Source: Phenylobacterium sp. Root1290
GTDB taxonomy: Bacteria; Pseudomonadota; Alphaproteobacteria; Caulobacterales; Caulobacteraceae
DNA: 64,000 nt
Direction of reading: 5' to 3'
Assembly (NCBI RefSeq): GCF_001425305.1
Contig: NZ_LMEE01000001.1
Coordinates: 1,130,183 to 1,194,182, forward strand
This document shows, one piece after another, positions 20,011 to 28,156 of this stretch. Numbering within the stretch: position 1 is the stretch's first letter; each line of letters starts with the position of its first letter. The notes beneath the pieces were generated by a model. It was not told where the DNA came from, searched no databases, and saw nothing but the letters and a program-made list of their open reading frames with translations. The position numbers and the translations under genes are program-made.

Positions 20011-20886
20011 ATGATCTCACCGCTCTCCAAGCTCGGCCTCGGCTCCGCACAGTTCGGTCTCGACCAGACCACCCTGGTGCGCGGCCGCGCGCCCCAGGCC
20101 GAAGCCCGGGACATCCTGGACATCGCTGCGCGCGCTCAGTTGGCGGTGCTGGACGTCGATGGCCATTCGGCCGTCGCCGAGGCGGCCCTGGGCGAAGTGC
20201 TGCCGCGCCCGACCCCGTTCCGCATCTCGATCTCCACCGTGCGCCCCGACCGTGGCCCGGACTATGTGGAGGCCGAGGCCCGCGCCACTCTGCGCCGTCT
20301 GGGCGTGGAGCAGGCCGACGCCATCCTGGTGCCCTGCGCCGCCGACCTGTTCGGCCCACACGGCATGGCCCTCTGGAACCGCCTGCGGGCGCTGAAGGAC
20401 GCGGGCCTGACCCGCAAGATCGGCGTCTCGGTGTTCGCCTCCGACGACCCGCTGGGCGTCGCCCGCCGCTTCCGTCCCGACATCGTCCAGGCCCCGGCCT
20501 CGCTGCTCGACCAGCGGCTGCTGATCGACGGCACCCTGGCCGCCCTGGCCGGCATCGGCATCGAGGTGCACCTGCGTTCGATCTTCCTGAACGGCCTGCT
20601 GTTCCTGCCGCCGGACCGCGCGCCGACGCACCTCAAGGCCGCCGCCAGCCGTATCTCCCGCGCCCGCCGGCTGATCGCCGAGGGCCGTTCCGACCCGCTG
20701 CAGGCGGCGCTCGGCTTCGCGCTCTCGCGCGTCGAAGCCGCGACGGTCCTGGTCGGCGTCACCTCCGCCGCCGAGGTCTCGGCCGTGATCGCGGCCGCCT
20801 CCAGCCCGCCGCCGGATCTCGACTGGGACGAAATGGCGATCGACGATCCGGTCGCCCTCGACCCACGCGCCTGGGCCGCCGCCTAA
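20011..20886 (+). CDS. Aldo/keto reductase homologue lacking the catalytic tetrad (probable pseudoenzyme)
   Basis: A 291-residue TIM-barrel protein. The fold is clear: LGLGSAQFGLD at the N-terminus, RKIGVSVFASDD near residue 136, DIVQAPASLLDQRLL, VHLRSIFLNGLLFLPP and LGFALSRVEAATVLVGV. The active-site positions are altered. The D-x(4)-Y-G segment reads LDVDGHSAVAEAALGE, so Asp48 is kept but the Tyr position is Ser53. The segment normally holding the Lys reads ISISTVRPD (Val77). The normal H of LLxHxxD reads AILVPCAAD (Pro108/Cys109). NADPH-binding parts look normal. It stands alone between xdhC and ald, divergent from xdhC. A non-reductase role or a different chemistry is inferred. Confidence 0.82.
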   Translation: MISPLSKLGLGSAQFGLDQTTLVRGRAPQAEARDILDIAARAQLAVLDVDGHSAVAEAALGEVLPRPTPFRISISTVRPDRGPDYVEAEARATLRRLGVEQADAILVPCAADLFGPHGMALWNRLRALKDAGLTRKIGVSVFASDDPLGVARRFRPDIVQAPASLLDQRLLIDGTLAALAGIGIEVHLRSIFLNGLLFLPPDRAPTHLKAAASRISRARRLIAEGRSDPLQAALGFALSRVEAATVLVGVTSAAEVSAVIAAASSPPPDLDWDEMAIDDPVALDPRAWAAA

Positions 20887-20887
20887 A

Positions 20888-22006
20888 CTAGCGCTTCGCC
20901 CATACGCCGAACGGATCGACGAAGTCCTTGCCGAGCGCTTCGGCGACGGCCGGGTGGGTCACCGCGCCTTTCAGCACATTGAGCCCCTTGGCCAGGTGCG
21001 GGTTCTCCCGCAGGGCCTCCAGCCCGCGGTCGGCCAGCGCCAGACCGAACGGCAAGGTCGCATGGACCAACGCCTCGGACGAGGTACGCGGCGCCGCGCC
21101 CGGCATGTTGGCCACGCAGTAATGCACAACCCCGTCGACCACATAGGTCGGCTCGGCGTGGGTGGTCGGATGCGAAGTCTCGAAGCAGCCGCCCTGATCT
21201 ATCGAGACGTCCACCAGCACCGACCCGGTCTTCATCCGCTTGAGATGCTCGCGGCGGACCAGCTTGGGGGCCGCGCCACCTGGCGTCAGCACCGCCCCGA
21301 TCACCACGTCGGCCTTCAGCACCTCCTCCTCGACGGCGTCGAGCGTCGAGTAGCGGGTCAGGATGCGGCCAAGGAACATGTCGTCCAGCTGGCGCATGCG
21401 CGGGATCGAGCGCTCCAGCACGACCACCTCCGCGCCCAGGCCGGCGGCCATCCGCGCCGCATTGGCGCCGACCACCCCGCCGCCCAGCACGCACACCCGC
21501 GCCGGCGGCACGCCCGGCACGCCCGAGATCAGCAGCCCCATGCCGCCGTTGTGCTTGAGCAGGGTCTCGCCGGCCGAGAATACCGCGATGCGCCCGGCCA
21601 CCTCCGACATCGGCGCCAGCAACGGCAGCCCGCCGGCCGCGTCGGTGACCGTCTCGTAGGCGATGGCCGCGCAGCCCGACGCCAGCAGGCCGTCGGCCTG
21701 GTCCGGATCCGGGGCCAGATGCAGGTAGGTGAAGAGGATGTGCGCCTCGTTCAGCCGGGCCCATTCGGCCGGCTGGGGTTCCTTCACCTTCACGATCAGC
21801 TTGTTGTCGCTGAAGATCGTCTCGGCGTCGGCGGCGATCGCCGCGCCGGCGCGGACATAGGCGTCGTCGGCATAGCCCGCCCCGGCGCCGGCGCCGGCCT
21901 GCACCATCACCTCATGGCCGCGGGTCACGTACTCGCGGACGGCGGTGGGCGTCAGGCCCACACGGTGTTCGTTCGGCTTGATCTCGCTTGGAACGCCGAC
22001 CTTCAT
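20888..22006 (-). CDS. ald: Alanine dehydrogenase
   Basis: ATG at 22006, after a strong GGAGG, gives 372 residues, the family norm. Motifs: MKVGVPSEIKPNEHRVGLTP at the N-terminus, LIVKVKEPQPAEW (substrate lysine), ILFTYLHLAPD (catalytic His in TYLHLA), CVLGGGVVGANAARMA for NAD binding, and DVSIDQGGCFETSHPTTH. It interconverts L-alanine and pyruvate plus ammonia with NAD as a cytosolic hexamer. It is tail to tail with the AKR homologue (1 bp gap), and mtgA lies upstream on the same strand. Confidence 0.96.
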   Translation of the reverse strand: MKVGVPSEIKPNEHRVGLTPTAVREYVTRGHEVMVQAGAGAGAGYADDAYVRAGAAIAADAETIFSDNKLIVKVKEPQPAEWARLNEAHILFTYLHLAPDPDQADGLLASGCAAIAYETVTDAAGGLPLLAPMSEVAGRIAVFSAGETLLKHNGGMGLLISGVPGVPPARVCVLGGGVVGANAARMAAGLGAEVVVLERSIPRMRQLDDMFLGRILTRYSTLDAVEEEVLKADVVIGAVLTPGGAAPKLVRREHLKRMKTGSVLVDVSIDQGGCFETSHPTTHAEPTYVVDGVVHYCVANMPGAAPRTSSEALVHATLPFGLALADRGLEALRENPHLAKGLNVLKGAVTHPAVAEALGKDFVDPFGVWAKR

Positions 22007-22066
22007 GCAGCCGCCTCCGACAGGACTGGGCCCCCAGCGGCATGGAGCGGGCATATCGGCGCCTGG

Positions 22067-22771
22067 TCAACCCAGGACGCAGGCGGCCATGCCCTCGCGG
22101 TTGATGGTCCCGGCGGCCTTGCCGATCTTGCCCGAGCGGCGCTTCACATAGGGGCCCGGCTTGGCCGCCTTCCACTTCAGCGGGCTGGGCAGGATCGCCG
22201 CCAGCCGCGCGGCCTGAGCAGGGGTCAGCTTGGCGGCGCTGACGCCGAAGTTCTTCTGGGCGGCCGCCTCGGCGCCATAGACGCCCGGACCCCATTCGAT
22301 GGAGTTGAGATAGACCTCCATGATCCGCTGCTTGCCCCAGATCACCTCGATCAGCACCGTGAAGTAGGCCTCGAGGCCCTTGCGGACATAGGAGCGGCCC
22401 GGCCACAGGAAGACGTTCTTGGCGGTCTGCTGGCTGATGGTCGAACCGCCGCGCAGCTTCTTGCCCTTGGCGTTGGCCTCGTAGGCCTTCTCGATGGCGG
22501 CGAAGTCGAAGCCGTGGTGGTCGCAGAACTTGGCGTCCTCGGCGGCGATCACCGCGCGCACCAGCCGCGGCGAAATCTCGTCCAGCGGCTTCCAGCGGCG
22601 GTCGAAGCCCCGGCCCTCGGTCACCCGCTGCACCATCAGCCAGGTCACCGGCGGCGGCACGTACCGGTAGATGGCCGTGACCAGCACCGGACCGATCAGG
22701 CCGAAGATCAGCACCAGCAAGAACAGGCCGCCGATCAGCCGCCCGAAAAACCCCTTAGACGCCTTTGCCAA
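22067..22771 (-). CDS. mtgA: Monofunctional biosynthetic peptidoglycan transglycosylase MtgA
   Basis: A GT51 enzyme polymerising lipid II in the periplasm, anchored by one N-terminal helix ([20 protein letters not shown]). Catalytic motifs: [17 protein letters not shown] (catalytic Glu in the EDxxFxxHxG box), [41 protein letters not shown] and [20 protein letters not shown]. The frame lacks ATG near the start. I chose TTG at 22771, preceded by TAAGGG at good spacing and giving 234 residues. TTG at 22837 is in frame but without an SD. The promoter region is shared with the divergent nitroreductase. Confidence 0.9.
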   Translation of the reverse strand: MAKASKGFFGRLIGGLFLLVLIFGLIGPVLVTAIYRYVPPPVTWLMVQRVTEGRGFDRRWKPLDEISPRLVRAVIAAEDAKFCDHHGFDFAAIEKAYEANAKGKKLRGGSTISQQTAKNVFLWPGRSYVRKGLEAYFTVLIEVIWGKQRIMEVYLNSIEWGPGVYGAEAAAQKNFGVSAAKLTPAQAARLAAILPSPLKWKAAKPGPYVKRRSGKIGKAAGTINREGMAACVLG

Positions 22772-22849
22772 GACCCTTGCCCTTACCCCACGGCCGGATA
22801 GTAGCGATGCTTTGAGCAAGGTTCCAAGCCGCCGCAAGGACGCAATCTG

Positions 22850-23515
22850 TTGAACGTTTCCGACGCCGTCGCCGCCCGCATGTCGATCCGCGCCTTCAGG
22901 CCGGACGTCCCGCCCGCCGCCCTCGTGCGCGAGATCCTGGAAGCGGCGGCCCGCGCGCCCTCAGGCGGCAATCTGCAGCCGTGGAAGGTCTACGCCCTGA
23001 CCGGCGCGCCGCTGGCGCAGCTGAAGGCGGAGGTCACCGCCAACCCCTTCGGCGAGCCGATGGAGTACGACGTCTATCCGCCCGACCTCTGGGAGCCCTT
23101 CCGCACCCGCCGGTTCAAGAACGGCGAGGAGCTGTACGCCTCGGTCGGCATCCCGCGCGAGGACAAGCCCGCCCGCCTGCGCCAGTTCGCCCGCAACGGC
23201 GAGTTCTTCGGCGCCCCGGTCGGCCTGTTCTTCTGCCTCGACCGCAAGGTCGGTCCGCCGCAGTGGTCGGACGTCGGCATGTACATGCAGACGGTGATGC
23301 TGCTGGCTGTCGAGCGGGGCCTGGACACCTGCGCGCAGGAGTACTGGGCGCGCTATCCGCAGAGCGTCGCCAAAGCCGTGGGCCTGCCCAGCGACCACAT
23401 GGTGTTCTCAGGGATGGCGATGGGCTGGCGTGACGAGACCGCGCCGATCAACGCCTTCCGCTCCACCCGCGACCCATTCGAGGTCTGGGGCGAGCTGCGG
23501 GGCTTCGAGTCTTAG
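22850..23515 (+). CDS. Nitroreductase family FMN oxidoreductase
   Basis: A 221-residue NfsA/NfsB-fold protein. The FMN-binding start is [12 protein letters not shown], then [18 protein letters not shown], the mid-segment [22 protein letters not shown] and the end [22 protein letters not shown]. These proteins are cytosolic homodimers that reduce nitro compounds, quinones or enals with NAD(P)H; the natural substrate is not visible. The TTG start at 22850 has AAGGA nine bases upstream; ATG at 22880 is the in-frame alternative but would trim the first helix. A repeat element follows the stop. Confidence 0.9.
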   Translation: MNVSDAVAARMSIRAFRPDVPPAALVREILEAAARAPSGGNLQPWKVYALTGAPLAQLKAEVTANPFGEPMEYDVYPPDLWEPFRTRRFKNGEELYASVGIPREDKPARLRQFARNGEFFGAPVGLFFCLDRKVGPPQWSDVGMYMQTVMLLAVERGLDTCAQEYWARYPQSVAKAVGLPSDHMVFSGMAMGWRDETAPINAFRSTRDPFEVWGELRGFES

Positions 23516-23535
23516 ATTCTCCCAGCCGCCCACTC

Positions 23536-23673
23536 TGTCATCCCGGTTTGCGAAGCAAGACCGGGACCCATGAACACCAGATGAGGCAGGAGGCGGCTCC
23601 GTCTGAGCCTCATTCTCCAAGGATCAGGCGGCAATGGGTCCCGGTATTCGGCTGCGCCGAAACCGGGATGACA
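23536..23673. repeat. Long inverted-repeat intergenic element, copy 2 (GTCATCCCGG family)
   Basis: Perfect 14-bp ends TGTCATCCCGGTTT (23536-23549) and AAACCGGGATGACA (23660-23673) bound a 138-bp element between convergent nitroreductase and WD40 genes. The left 35 bases match copy 1 at 18778 with one change. The interior pairs GGGACCCAT (23572-23580) with ATGGGTCCC (23634-23642), so the whole unit can fold into one long stem. Confidence 0.72.
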
Positions 23674-23687
23674 CCTTGGGGCGTCGC

Positions 23688-24665
23688 TTAAACGCTCAGC
23701 ACGCCGGCCGCGCCGTCCTCGTCGCCCCAGGCGACGCGCGTGCCGTCCTTGCTCATGGCCAGGGCGGCGATGGCCGAGCCCTTCTCCGCCTTCAGCGGCA
23801 CGACCCGCTGGCCGGCGAGGTCGCAGGCCCAGACACGGCCGTCGTCCAGCCCGGCGCAGACCCATTGCCCACCGGGCATGCCGTCGACGCGCACGACCAT
23901 CGCGCTCTCGTCGAAGCCGACCTCGGCCGCCTGCTTGCCCATCGGGCCTGTCGCGCCCGCGAAGGGCCAGGCCACCAGCCCGTTGGCGCCCGACGTGATC
24001 AGCAGCTGGCCCTTGGCGACGAAGGCCATGCTTTTGACCTTCACCGGATAGCCGCCCATCCGCAGGTTCTTCTCGTCGGCGACGCGCCAGCCGTGCAGCG
24101 CGTTCTCCTGCATGGCCGACATCAGGAACTTGCCGTCGGGGCTGAACGCCAGGCCGACGTGGCTGCCCGCCCACTTCAGGACATAGGGCTTCTGCTCGGC
24201 GATCTTGGCGTACCAGAGCCAGGCGCCGCCATAGGTCGCCGCGGCCACCCGCCGGCCCTTGGGATCGAAGGCGACATGGGCCACCGACTTCTCGTGGGTG
24301 AAGGTGCGGCTGAAGGCGGGATCGCCGGCGTCGCGGATGTGCAGGTCCTTGGCCGCCGAGAAGGCGATCAGCTTGGACTCCGGCGAGGCGTCGACCGAGT
24401 CGATCCAGCGGCCGGGGATCTTGGCGATCTCGACGGCGCCCGAAACCCGCGACCAGACGACGCGGCCGTCGTCGCCGCCGGTGATCAGGCCCTCGCCGCT
24501 GGGATGCAGGCAGGCGCAGAGAATCGCGCCGTCGTGGGCGTCGATCTGCTCGCCCGACTCGAATCGGACGGTGCCGTCGCCAAGGGCGAACAGGGCCTTC
24601 CCGTCCTTTCCGAACAGGGCCGCGGTGACATAGGCGTCGAACTGGAAAGTCATGGTGGGGGTCAT
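23688..24665 (-). CDS. WD40 repeat beta-propeller protein
   Basis: A 325-residue protein made only of about seven WD40-like blades. Typical blade cores are CLHPSGEGLITGGDDGRVVW, VDASPESKLIAFSAAKDLHI, VAFDPKGRRVAAATYGGAWLW, LAFSPDGKFLMSAMQENALHGW and LAMSKDGTRVAWGDEDGAAGVL. No signal peptide or enzymatic domain is present, so it is a cytoplasmic scaffold. Such free-standing WD40 proteins are widespread in Caulobacterales with unknown partners. Two in-frame ATGs (24665, 24653) are possible. The gene is divergent from exbD with 193 bases between. Confidence 0.85.
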   Translation of the reverse strand: MTPTMTFQFDAYVTAALFGKDGKALFALGDGTVRFESGEQIDAHDGAILCACLHPSGEGLITGGDDGRVVWSRVSGAVEIAKIPGRWIDSVDASPESKLIAFSAAKDLHIRDAGDPAFSRTFTHEKSVAHVAFDPKGRRVAAATYGGAWLWYAKIAEQKPYVLKWAGSHVGLAFSPDGKFLMSAMQENALHGWRVADEKNLRMGGYPVKVKSMAFVAKGQLLITSGANGLVAWPFAGATGPMGKQAAEVGFDESAMVVRVDGMPGGQWVCAGLDDGRVWACDLAGQRVVPLKAEKGSAIAALAMSKDGTRVAWGDEDGAAGVLSV

Positions 24666-24858
24666 ACCTGCCTAACAACGATCTTGGCGAGAGGCGGAAT
24701 CGACCAGAAACGCGCCTCCGAAGCAGGCGCCGCGCAAGACCCGACCTCTGGAGAGCGCGAGTCCGCAGGTTCGGGCTTTACAATCCCTTTTTGTTTAGCG
24801 ATGGGTGTCTGCGACTGTGCGGTGGCCTCAACGAGAGGCCCAAGGGAAGGAAATTAAT

Positions 24859-25290
24859 ATGGGTGCGAAGCTGGGTGGCGGAGGCGGCGGCAAGTTCGAC
24901 CTCGGCCAGAACAGCGACATCAACGTTACGCCGTTCGTCGACGTGATGCTGGTGCTCCTTATCATCTTCATGGTGTCGATCCCCGCTGCGACGGTGTCGA
25001 TCAAGCTTGACCTGCCGCCGGCGGTTCCGCCGCCCCCGGGCACGAAGGTCGAAGAGCCGACGCTGATCAACGTTCAGCAAGGCGGCAAGCTGTTCATCGG
25101 CGATATCCCGACCAGCCTCGACACCCTGCCCGCGGACTTGACCCGCATCCTGGCCAAGCCGGAACCGACCGAAGAGCGCGTCTACATCCGCGCCGACCGG
25201 ACCGTTCGCTACGGCGACTTCATGGCCGTGATGAACACCCTGCAGGGCAACGGCTTCTTCCAGGTCGCCCTGATCAACGAAGAGCTCTAA
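24859..25290 (+). CDS. exbD: ExbD/TolR family biopolymer transport protein
   Basis: A 143-residue inner-membrane protein. A Gly-rich N-terminus (GAKLGGGGGGKFD) precedes NSDINVTPFVDVMLVLLIIFMV, a single helix with the essential Asp of the ExbD/TolR proton path. A periplasmic domain follows (ADLTRILAKPEPTEERVYIRADRTVRYGDFMAVM). It works with an ExbB/TolQ motor and a TonB- or TolA-like protein. None of these is adjacent, so it is an orphan. ATG at 24859 is favoured by the GGGAAGG SD; an upstream ATG-in-frame extension lacks support. A strong terminator follows at 25312. Confidence 0.92.
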   Translation: MGAKLGGGGGGKFDLGQNSDINVTPFVDVMLVLLIIFMVSIPAATVSIKLDLPPAVPPPPGTKVEEPTLINVQQGGKLFIGDIPTSLDTLPADLTRILAKPEPTEERVYIRADRTVRYGDFMAVMNTLQGNGFFQVALINEEL

Positions 25291-25311
25291 GCAGCCCTTC
25301 GGACGAAATAG

Positions 25312-25350
25312 AAAAGCCCGCCCAGGGAAACCCGGGCGGGCTTTTTCTTT
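25312..25350 (+). terminator. Rho-independent terminator after exbD, bidirectional
   Basis: A perfect 12-bp stem, AAAAGCCCGCCC (25312-25323) with GGGCGGGCTTTT (25334-25345), has a 10-base loop and is followed by TCTTT. On the minus strand the same stem ends in TTTT, so it can also stop transcripts from the convergent COG0523 gene. Confidence 0.88.
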
Positions 25351-25357
25351 GCCTGTT

Positions 25358-25389
25358 ATCCCGGACGCCGCAGAGCGGCCGTCCGGGAT
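25358..25389. repeat. Short ATCCCGGAC hairpin, related to the GTCATCCCGG repeats
   Basis: ATCCCGGAC (25358-25366) pairs with GTCCGGGAT (25381-25389), with an inner CCGC/GCGG pairing. The core ATCCCGG is the same as at the tips of the two long elements at 18777 and 23536, so it may be a reduced copy. It sits just beyond the COG0523 gene stop. Confidence 0.5.
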
Positions 25390-25398
25390 GAGGAGCCC

Positions 25399-26472
25399 CT
25401 AGGCCGCGCAGGCCTCGAAGCCTTCGCGCAGCTTGGCTTCGTCGAGGTTGCGGCCGATGAACACCAGCCGGCTGTAGCGCCTGTCGCCGTCCTTCCACTG
25501 CCCCTGGAAGTCGCCCTCCAGGATCATGTGCACGGCCTGGAACACCAGGCGGCGATCCTCGCCCTGCACGTCGAGGATGCCCTTGGCGCGCAGGATGTCC
25601 GGCCCCTGGTCCTGAAGGACCTGGTTCAGCCAGTTGGTCACCCGTTGCCCGTGGATCGGCTTGTCGAGCGTGAGCGAGATGCCGCGGATGCCTGCTGCCG
25701 CCGCATGGTCCTGATGATCATGGTCGTGGTGACCGTGGTCATGATCGCCGTGGTGATGATGATGGTCGTGATCATGGTCGCAGTCCTCGTCGTGAACGTG
25801 GCCCGTTTCGCCGTGGGCGGGATTCAGAAATTCCGGCTGCACCTCGGTGATGCGGGCCAGGTCGAAGCTGCCGCGGCCGAGAATGGCCTCGAGCGGCACC
25901 TGCGAGCGTTGGGTGCGATGGATCGGCGCCAGCGGGTTCAGCCGGCGGATCGCCGCCTCGACGCTGCGCAGTTCCTCTTCGGTGACCAGGTCGGTCTTGT
26001 TCAGCACGATCTGGTCGGCAAAGGCGATCTGCTCGACCGCTTCCTTAGAGTCGGCCAGCCGCAGCGGCAGGTGCTTGGCGTCGACCACGGTGGTGACGCT
26101 GTCGAGCTGGGTCTTGGCCTTCACGTCGTCGTCGACGAAGAAGGTCTGGGCCACCGGCCCCGGATCGGCCAGGCCCGTGGTCTCGACCACGATGGCGTCG
26201 AACTTGCCCTTGCGCTTCATCAGCCCCGACAGGACGCGGATAAGGTCGCCGCGAACGGTGCAGCAGACGCAGCCGTTGTTCATCTCGAAGACTTCTTCGT
26301 CAGCGCCGACGATGAGGTCGTTGTCGATGCCCACCTCGCCGAACTCGTTGACGATGACGGCGTACCGTTTGCCGTGGTCCTCGGTGAGGATGCGGTTGAG
26401 CAGCGTGGTCTTGCCGGCGCCGAGATAGCCGGTGAGAACGGTGACGGGTGTCTTGTCGGTCATAGGCGTCAT
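25399..26472 (-). CDS. COG0523 (CobW/ZigA-like) GTPase metallochaperone with His-rich loop
   Basis: A 357-residue G3E GTPase. Walker A is [13 protein letters not shown] (residues 14-26). The metal-binding CxCC motif is [13 protein letters not shown] (Cys68, 70, 71). The Walker B/base region is [12 protein letters not shown] and the specificity loop VLNKTDLV. A histidine/aspartate cluster at about residues 222-262 ([20 protein letters not shown]) is a metal store, and a CobW C-terminal domain follows. The family delivers zinc, cobalt or iron to target enzymes. Zinc-starvation paralogues are usually Zur-repressed. The gene is divergent from a DmeF-like exporter, with a palindrome between them at 26533. 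The exact metal is not readable. Confidence 0.9.
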   Translation of the reverse strand: MTPMTDKTPVTVLTGYLGAGKTTLLNRILTEDHGKRYAVIVNEFGEVGIDNDLIVGADEEVFEMNNGCVCCTVRGDLIRVLSGLMKRKGKFDAIVVETTGLADPGPVAQTFFVDDDVKAKTQLDSVTTVVDAKHLPLRLADSKEAVEQIAFADQIVLNKTDLVTEEELRSVEAAIRRLNPLAPIHRTQRSQVPLEAILGRGSFDLARITEVQPEFLNPAHGETGHVHDEDCDHDHDHHHHHGDHDHGHHDHDHQDHAAAAGIRGISLTLDKPIHGQRVTNWLNQVLQDQGPDILRAKGILDVQGEDRRLVFQAVHMILEGDFQGQWKDGDRRYSRLVFIGRNLDEAKLREGFEACAA

Positions 26473-26532
26473 CTAGTCATTGATCGCGTGGAAGGGAACA
26501 GGCTGCGGCCTTCGACCGCTTGACCTCATATG

Positions 26533-26551
26533 GGTGTTATCGAATAACACC
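26533..26551. promoter_or_regulatory. 19-bp palindromic operator between divergent metal-homeostasis genes
   Basis: GGTGTTAT (26533-26540) and ATAACACC (26544-26551) are perfect complements around CGA. It lies 61 bases upstream of the COG0523 GTPase and 37 bases upstream of the exporter start, beside TATATATAAG. The AT-rich dyad with a TGTTAT...ATAACA core resembles alphaproteobacterial Fur-family (Zur) boxes; this identification is inference. Confidence 0.5.
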
Positions 26552-26587
26552 GCGCCCTGGCGACCGCCGCTATATATAAGAGCAACC

Positions 26588-27505
26588 GTGACCGCCTCCG
26601 CCCCAGAACGCCAAGGACAGATGGACGCCTTCCGGGGCGATCGCACCTATCTGGGCGCCGACCACGCCCGCAACGAGCGTCGGACCTGGCTGGTGGCCGC
26701 GATCTGCGTGCTCACCCTGGCGGCGCAGATCGGCGGCGGACTAGCATTCAATTCCATGGCCCTGATCGCCAACGGCGTGCACATGGCCGCCCACGTCGCC
26801 GCGCTCGTCGTCGCGGCCGGCGCCTATCGGATGGCCCGCCGCTACGCGCAGGACCCGCGCTTCTCGTTCGGAACCGGCAAGCTCGGCTATCTGGCGGGCT
26901 TCGCGAACGCCGCCGTGCTGGCGATCAGCGCCGTGCTGCTGGCGATCGAGAGCGGACGCCATGTGCTCTCGCCCTCGGACGTGGCCTATGACGGGGCGTT
27001 GGCCCTGGCCGCCCTGGCGCTGGTGATCAACCTGGTCTGCATGTGGTTGCTGCGGCCCGTTCACAGCCATGCGCATGATCGCGACGGCGACCTCAACCTC
27101 TCGGCCGCGCATCTGCACCTGGCGGGAGACGCCGCCATCTCGGCCTTGGCCATCGTCGGCCTGGGCCTGGGGCGGACGTTCGGCTGGGCCTGGGCCGACG
27201 CCCTCGCCGGGCTGGCCGGCGCGGCGCTGCTGGCCCATTTCGCCTGGCGGCTGCTGACCCGCACAGGCGCGGTCCTCCTGGACGTCAATCCTTCGCCCGA
27301 GCTGACGGCCGAGATTCGCCATCGCATGGAGAGCGGGGGCGAGCGGCTGCTCGACCTTCACCTCTGGCGCCTGGGGCCCGGTCACCACGCCGCGATCGTC
27401 GTCGTCGAGGCCCAGAACGTCCTCGCCGCCGAGGCTTATCGCGCGCGGCTGGCCGGTTTGCCGGGTTTGAGCCACGTGACCGTAGAAACACGCCAGGCGC
27501 GTTGA
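26588..27505 (+). CDS. dmeF: Cation diffusion facilitator, DmeF-like divalent metal exporter
   Basis: A CDF-family inner-membrane antiporter of about 305 residues. The N-terminus YLGADHARNERRTWLVAA is characteristic of the DmeF branch (Co/Ni export in rhizobia). Helices follow, with ALIANGVHMAAHVAALVV in place of the usual metal-site DxxHxxxD arrangement, FSFGTGKLGYLAGFANA, a His-rich loop HSHAHDRDGD, and LHLAGDAAISALAIVGL carrying the second His-x3-Asp pair. The C-terminal cytoplasmic domain is short. Start: GTG at 26588 (AAGAG upstream) or ATG at 26621. Metal specificity is inferred only by similarity. A sigma70-like promoter for rplU overlaps its stop codon. Confidence 0.82.
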   Translation: MTASAPERQGQMDAFRGDRTYLGADHARNERRTWLVAAICVLTLAAQIGGGLAFNSMALIANGVHMAAHVAALVVAAGAYRMARRYAQDPRFSFGTGKLGYLAGFANAAVLAISAVLLAIESGRHVLSPSDVAYDGALALAALALVINLVCMWLLRPVHSHAHDRDGDLNLSAAHLHLAGDAAISALAIVGLGLGRTFGWAWADALAGLAGAALLAHFAWRLLTRTGAVLLDVNPSPELTAEIRHRMESGGERLLDLHLWRLGPGHHAAIVVVEAQNVLAAEAYRARLAGLPGLSHVTVETRQAR

Positions 27506-27529
27506 CTCTCAACGGTCCCTCTGTATAAG
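27502..27529 (+). promoter_or_regulatory. Sigma-70-type promoter for rplU-rpmA
   Basis: TTGACT (27502-27507) and TATAAG (27524-27529) are separated by 16 bases. The -35 overlaps the dmeF stop codon. Predicted start of transcription is near 27536, about 60 bases before the rplU ATG. Confidence 0.65.
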
Positions 27530-27540
27530 TCCGCGCCTCT

Positions 27541-27564
27541 CGCCCGCGGGCTATCTCGCGGGCG
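27541..27564 (+). promoter_or_regulatory. Stem-loop in the rplU leader
   Basis: CGCCCGCG (27541-27548) pairs perfectly with CGCGGGCG (27557-27564) around the loop GGCTATCT, right after the predicted transcription start. An AT-rich segment follows before the rplU start, which has no strong SD. A ribosomal-protein autoregulatory leader is possible; not proven. Confidence 0.4.
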
Positions 27565-27597
27565 CTATCCATTTTGCTATAGTCCAAGGCGCCAACG

Positions 27598-28128
27598 ATG
27601 TACGCGGTGATCAAAACCGGCGGAAAGCAGTACCGGGTCCAAGCCGGTGACCTGCTGGTCGTCGAAAAGCTCGACGGTGAACCGGGTGCGGAAGTCGCGT
27701 TCGGCGACGTCCTCCTGCTCGGCGATGGCGAGGCCATCACGGTCGGCGCTCCGCTGGTCGACGGCGCGACCGTCTCGGCGACCCTGATCGAAACTCGCCG
27801 TGGCGAGAAGATCAAGATCTTCAAGAAGATCCGCCGTCAGGGCTATCGCCGTACCCGCGGTCACCGCCAGTCGGAAACCGTGCTGCGCGTGACCTCGATC
27901 GCCGGCGCCGGCAAGACCGCCAAGTGGGACGGCACTGTCGACCTGACCCCGAAGGCCCTGCTGGACGCTCGCGCCCGCAACCTGAAGAACGTGGTCGCCG
28001 AGCTGGAAGCTTCGGCTCCCGCCGCTCCGGCCAAGGGTAAGAAGGCCGCTGCGGCGACCGACGAAGCCCCGGCCAAGAAGGCTGCGCCGAAGAAGGCCGC
28101 CGCCAAGAAGTCTGACGACGCCGAATAA
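27598..28128 (+). CDS. rplU: 50S ribosomal protein L21 with Ala/Lys-rich C-terminal extension
   Basis: The first about 105 residues are standard L21 (MYAVIKTGGKQYRVQAGD, KKIRRQGYRRTRGHRQ), which binds 23S rRNA. Residues 106-135 are a conserved alphaproteobacterial extension. Residues about 137-176 are a low-complexity tail of AAPAKGKKAAA and KKAAPKKAAAKK type. Usual bacterial L21 is about 103 residues, so the gene is 70% longer. rpmA follows after 28 bases with its own SD (AGGAGAG). Confidence 0.96.
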   Translation: MYAVIKTGGKQYRVQAGDLLVVEKLDGEPGAEVAFGDVLLLGDGEAITVGAPLVDGATVSATLIETRRGEKIKIFKKIRRQGYRRTRGHRQSETVLRVTSIAGAGKTAKWDGTVDLTPKALLDARARNLKNVVAELEASAPAAPAKGKKAAAATDEAPAKKAAPKKAAAKKSDDAE

Positions 28129-28156
28129 GCGCGCACTAGAGAGTTAGGAGAGAGCT

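Noticed and set aside
25740..25800. Short tandem repeat (GATCATGGTC-like)
   Set aside because: It is the codon pattern of the His/Asp-rich loop of the COG0523 GTPase, not an independent repeat array.
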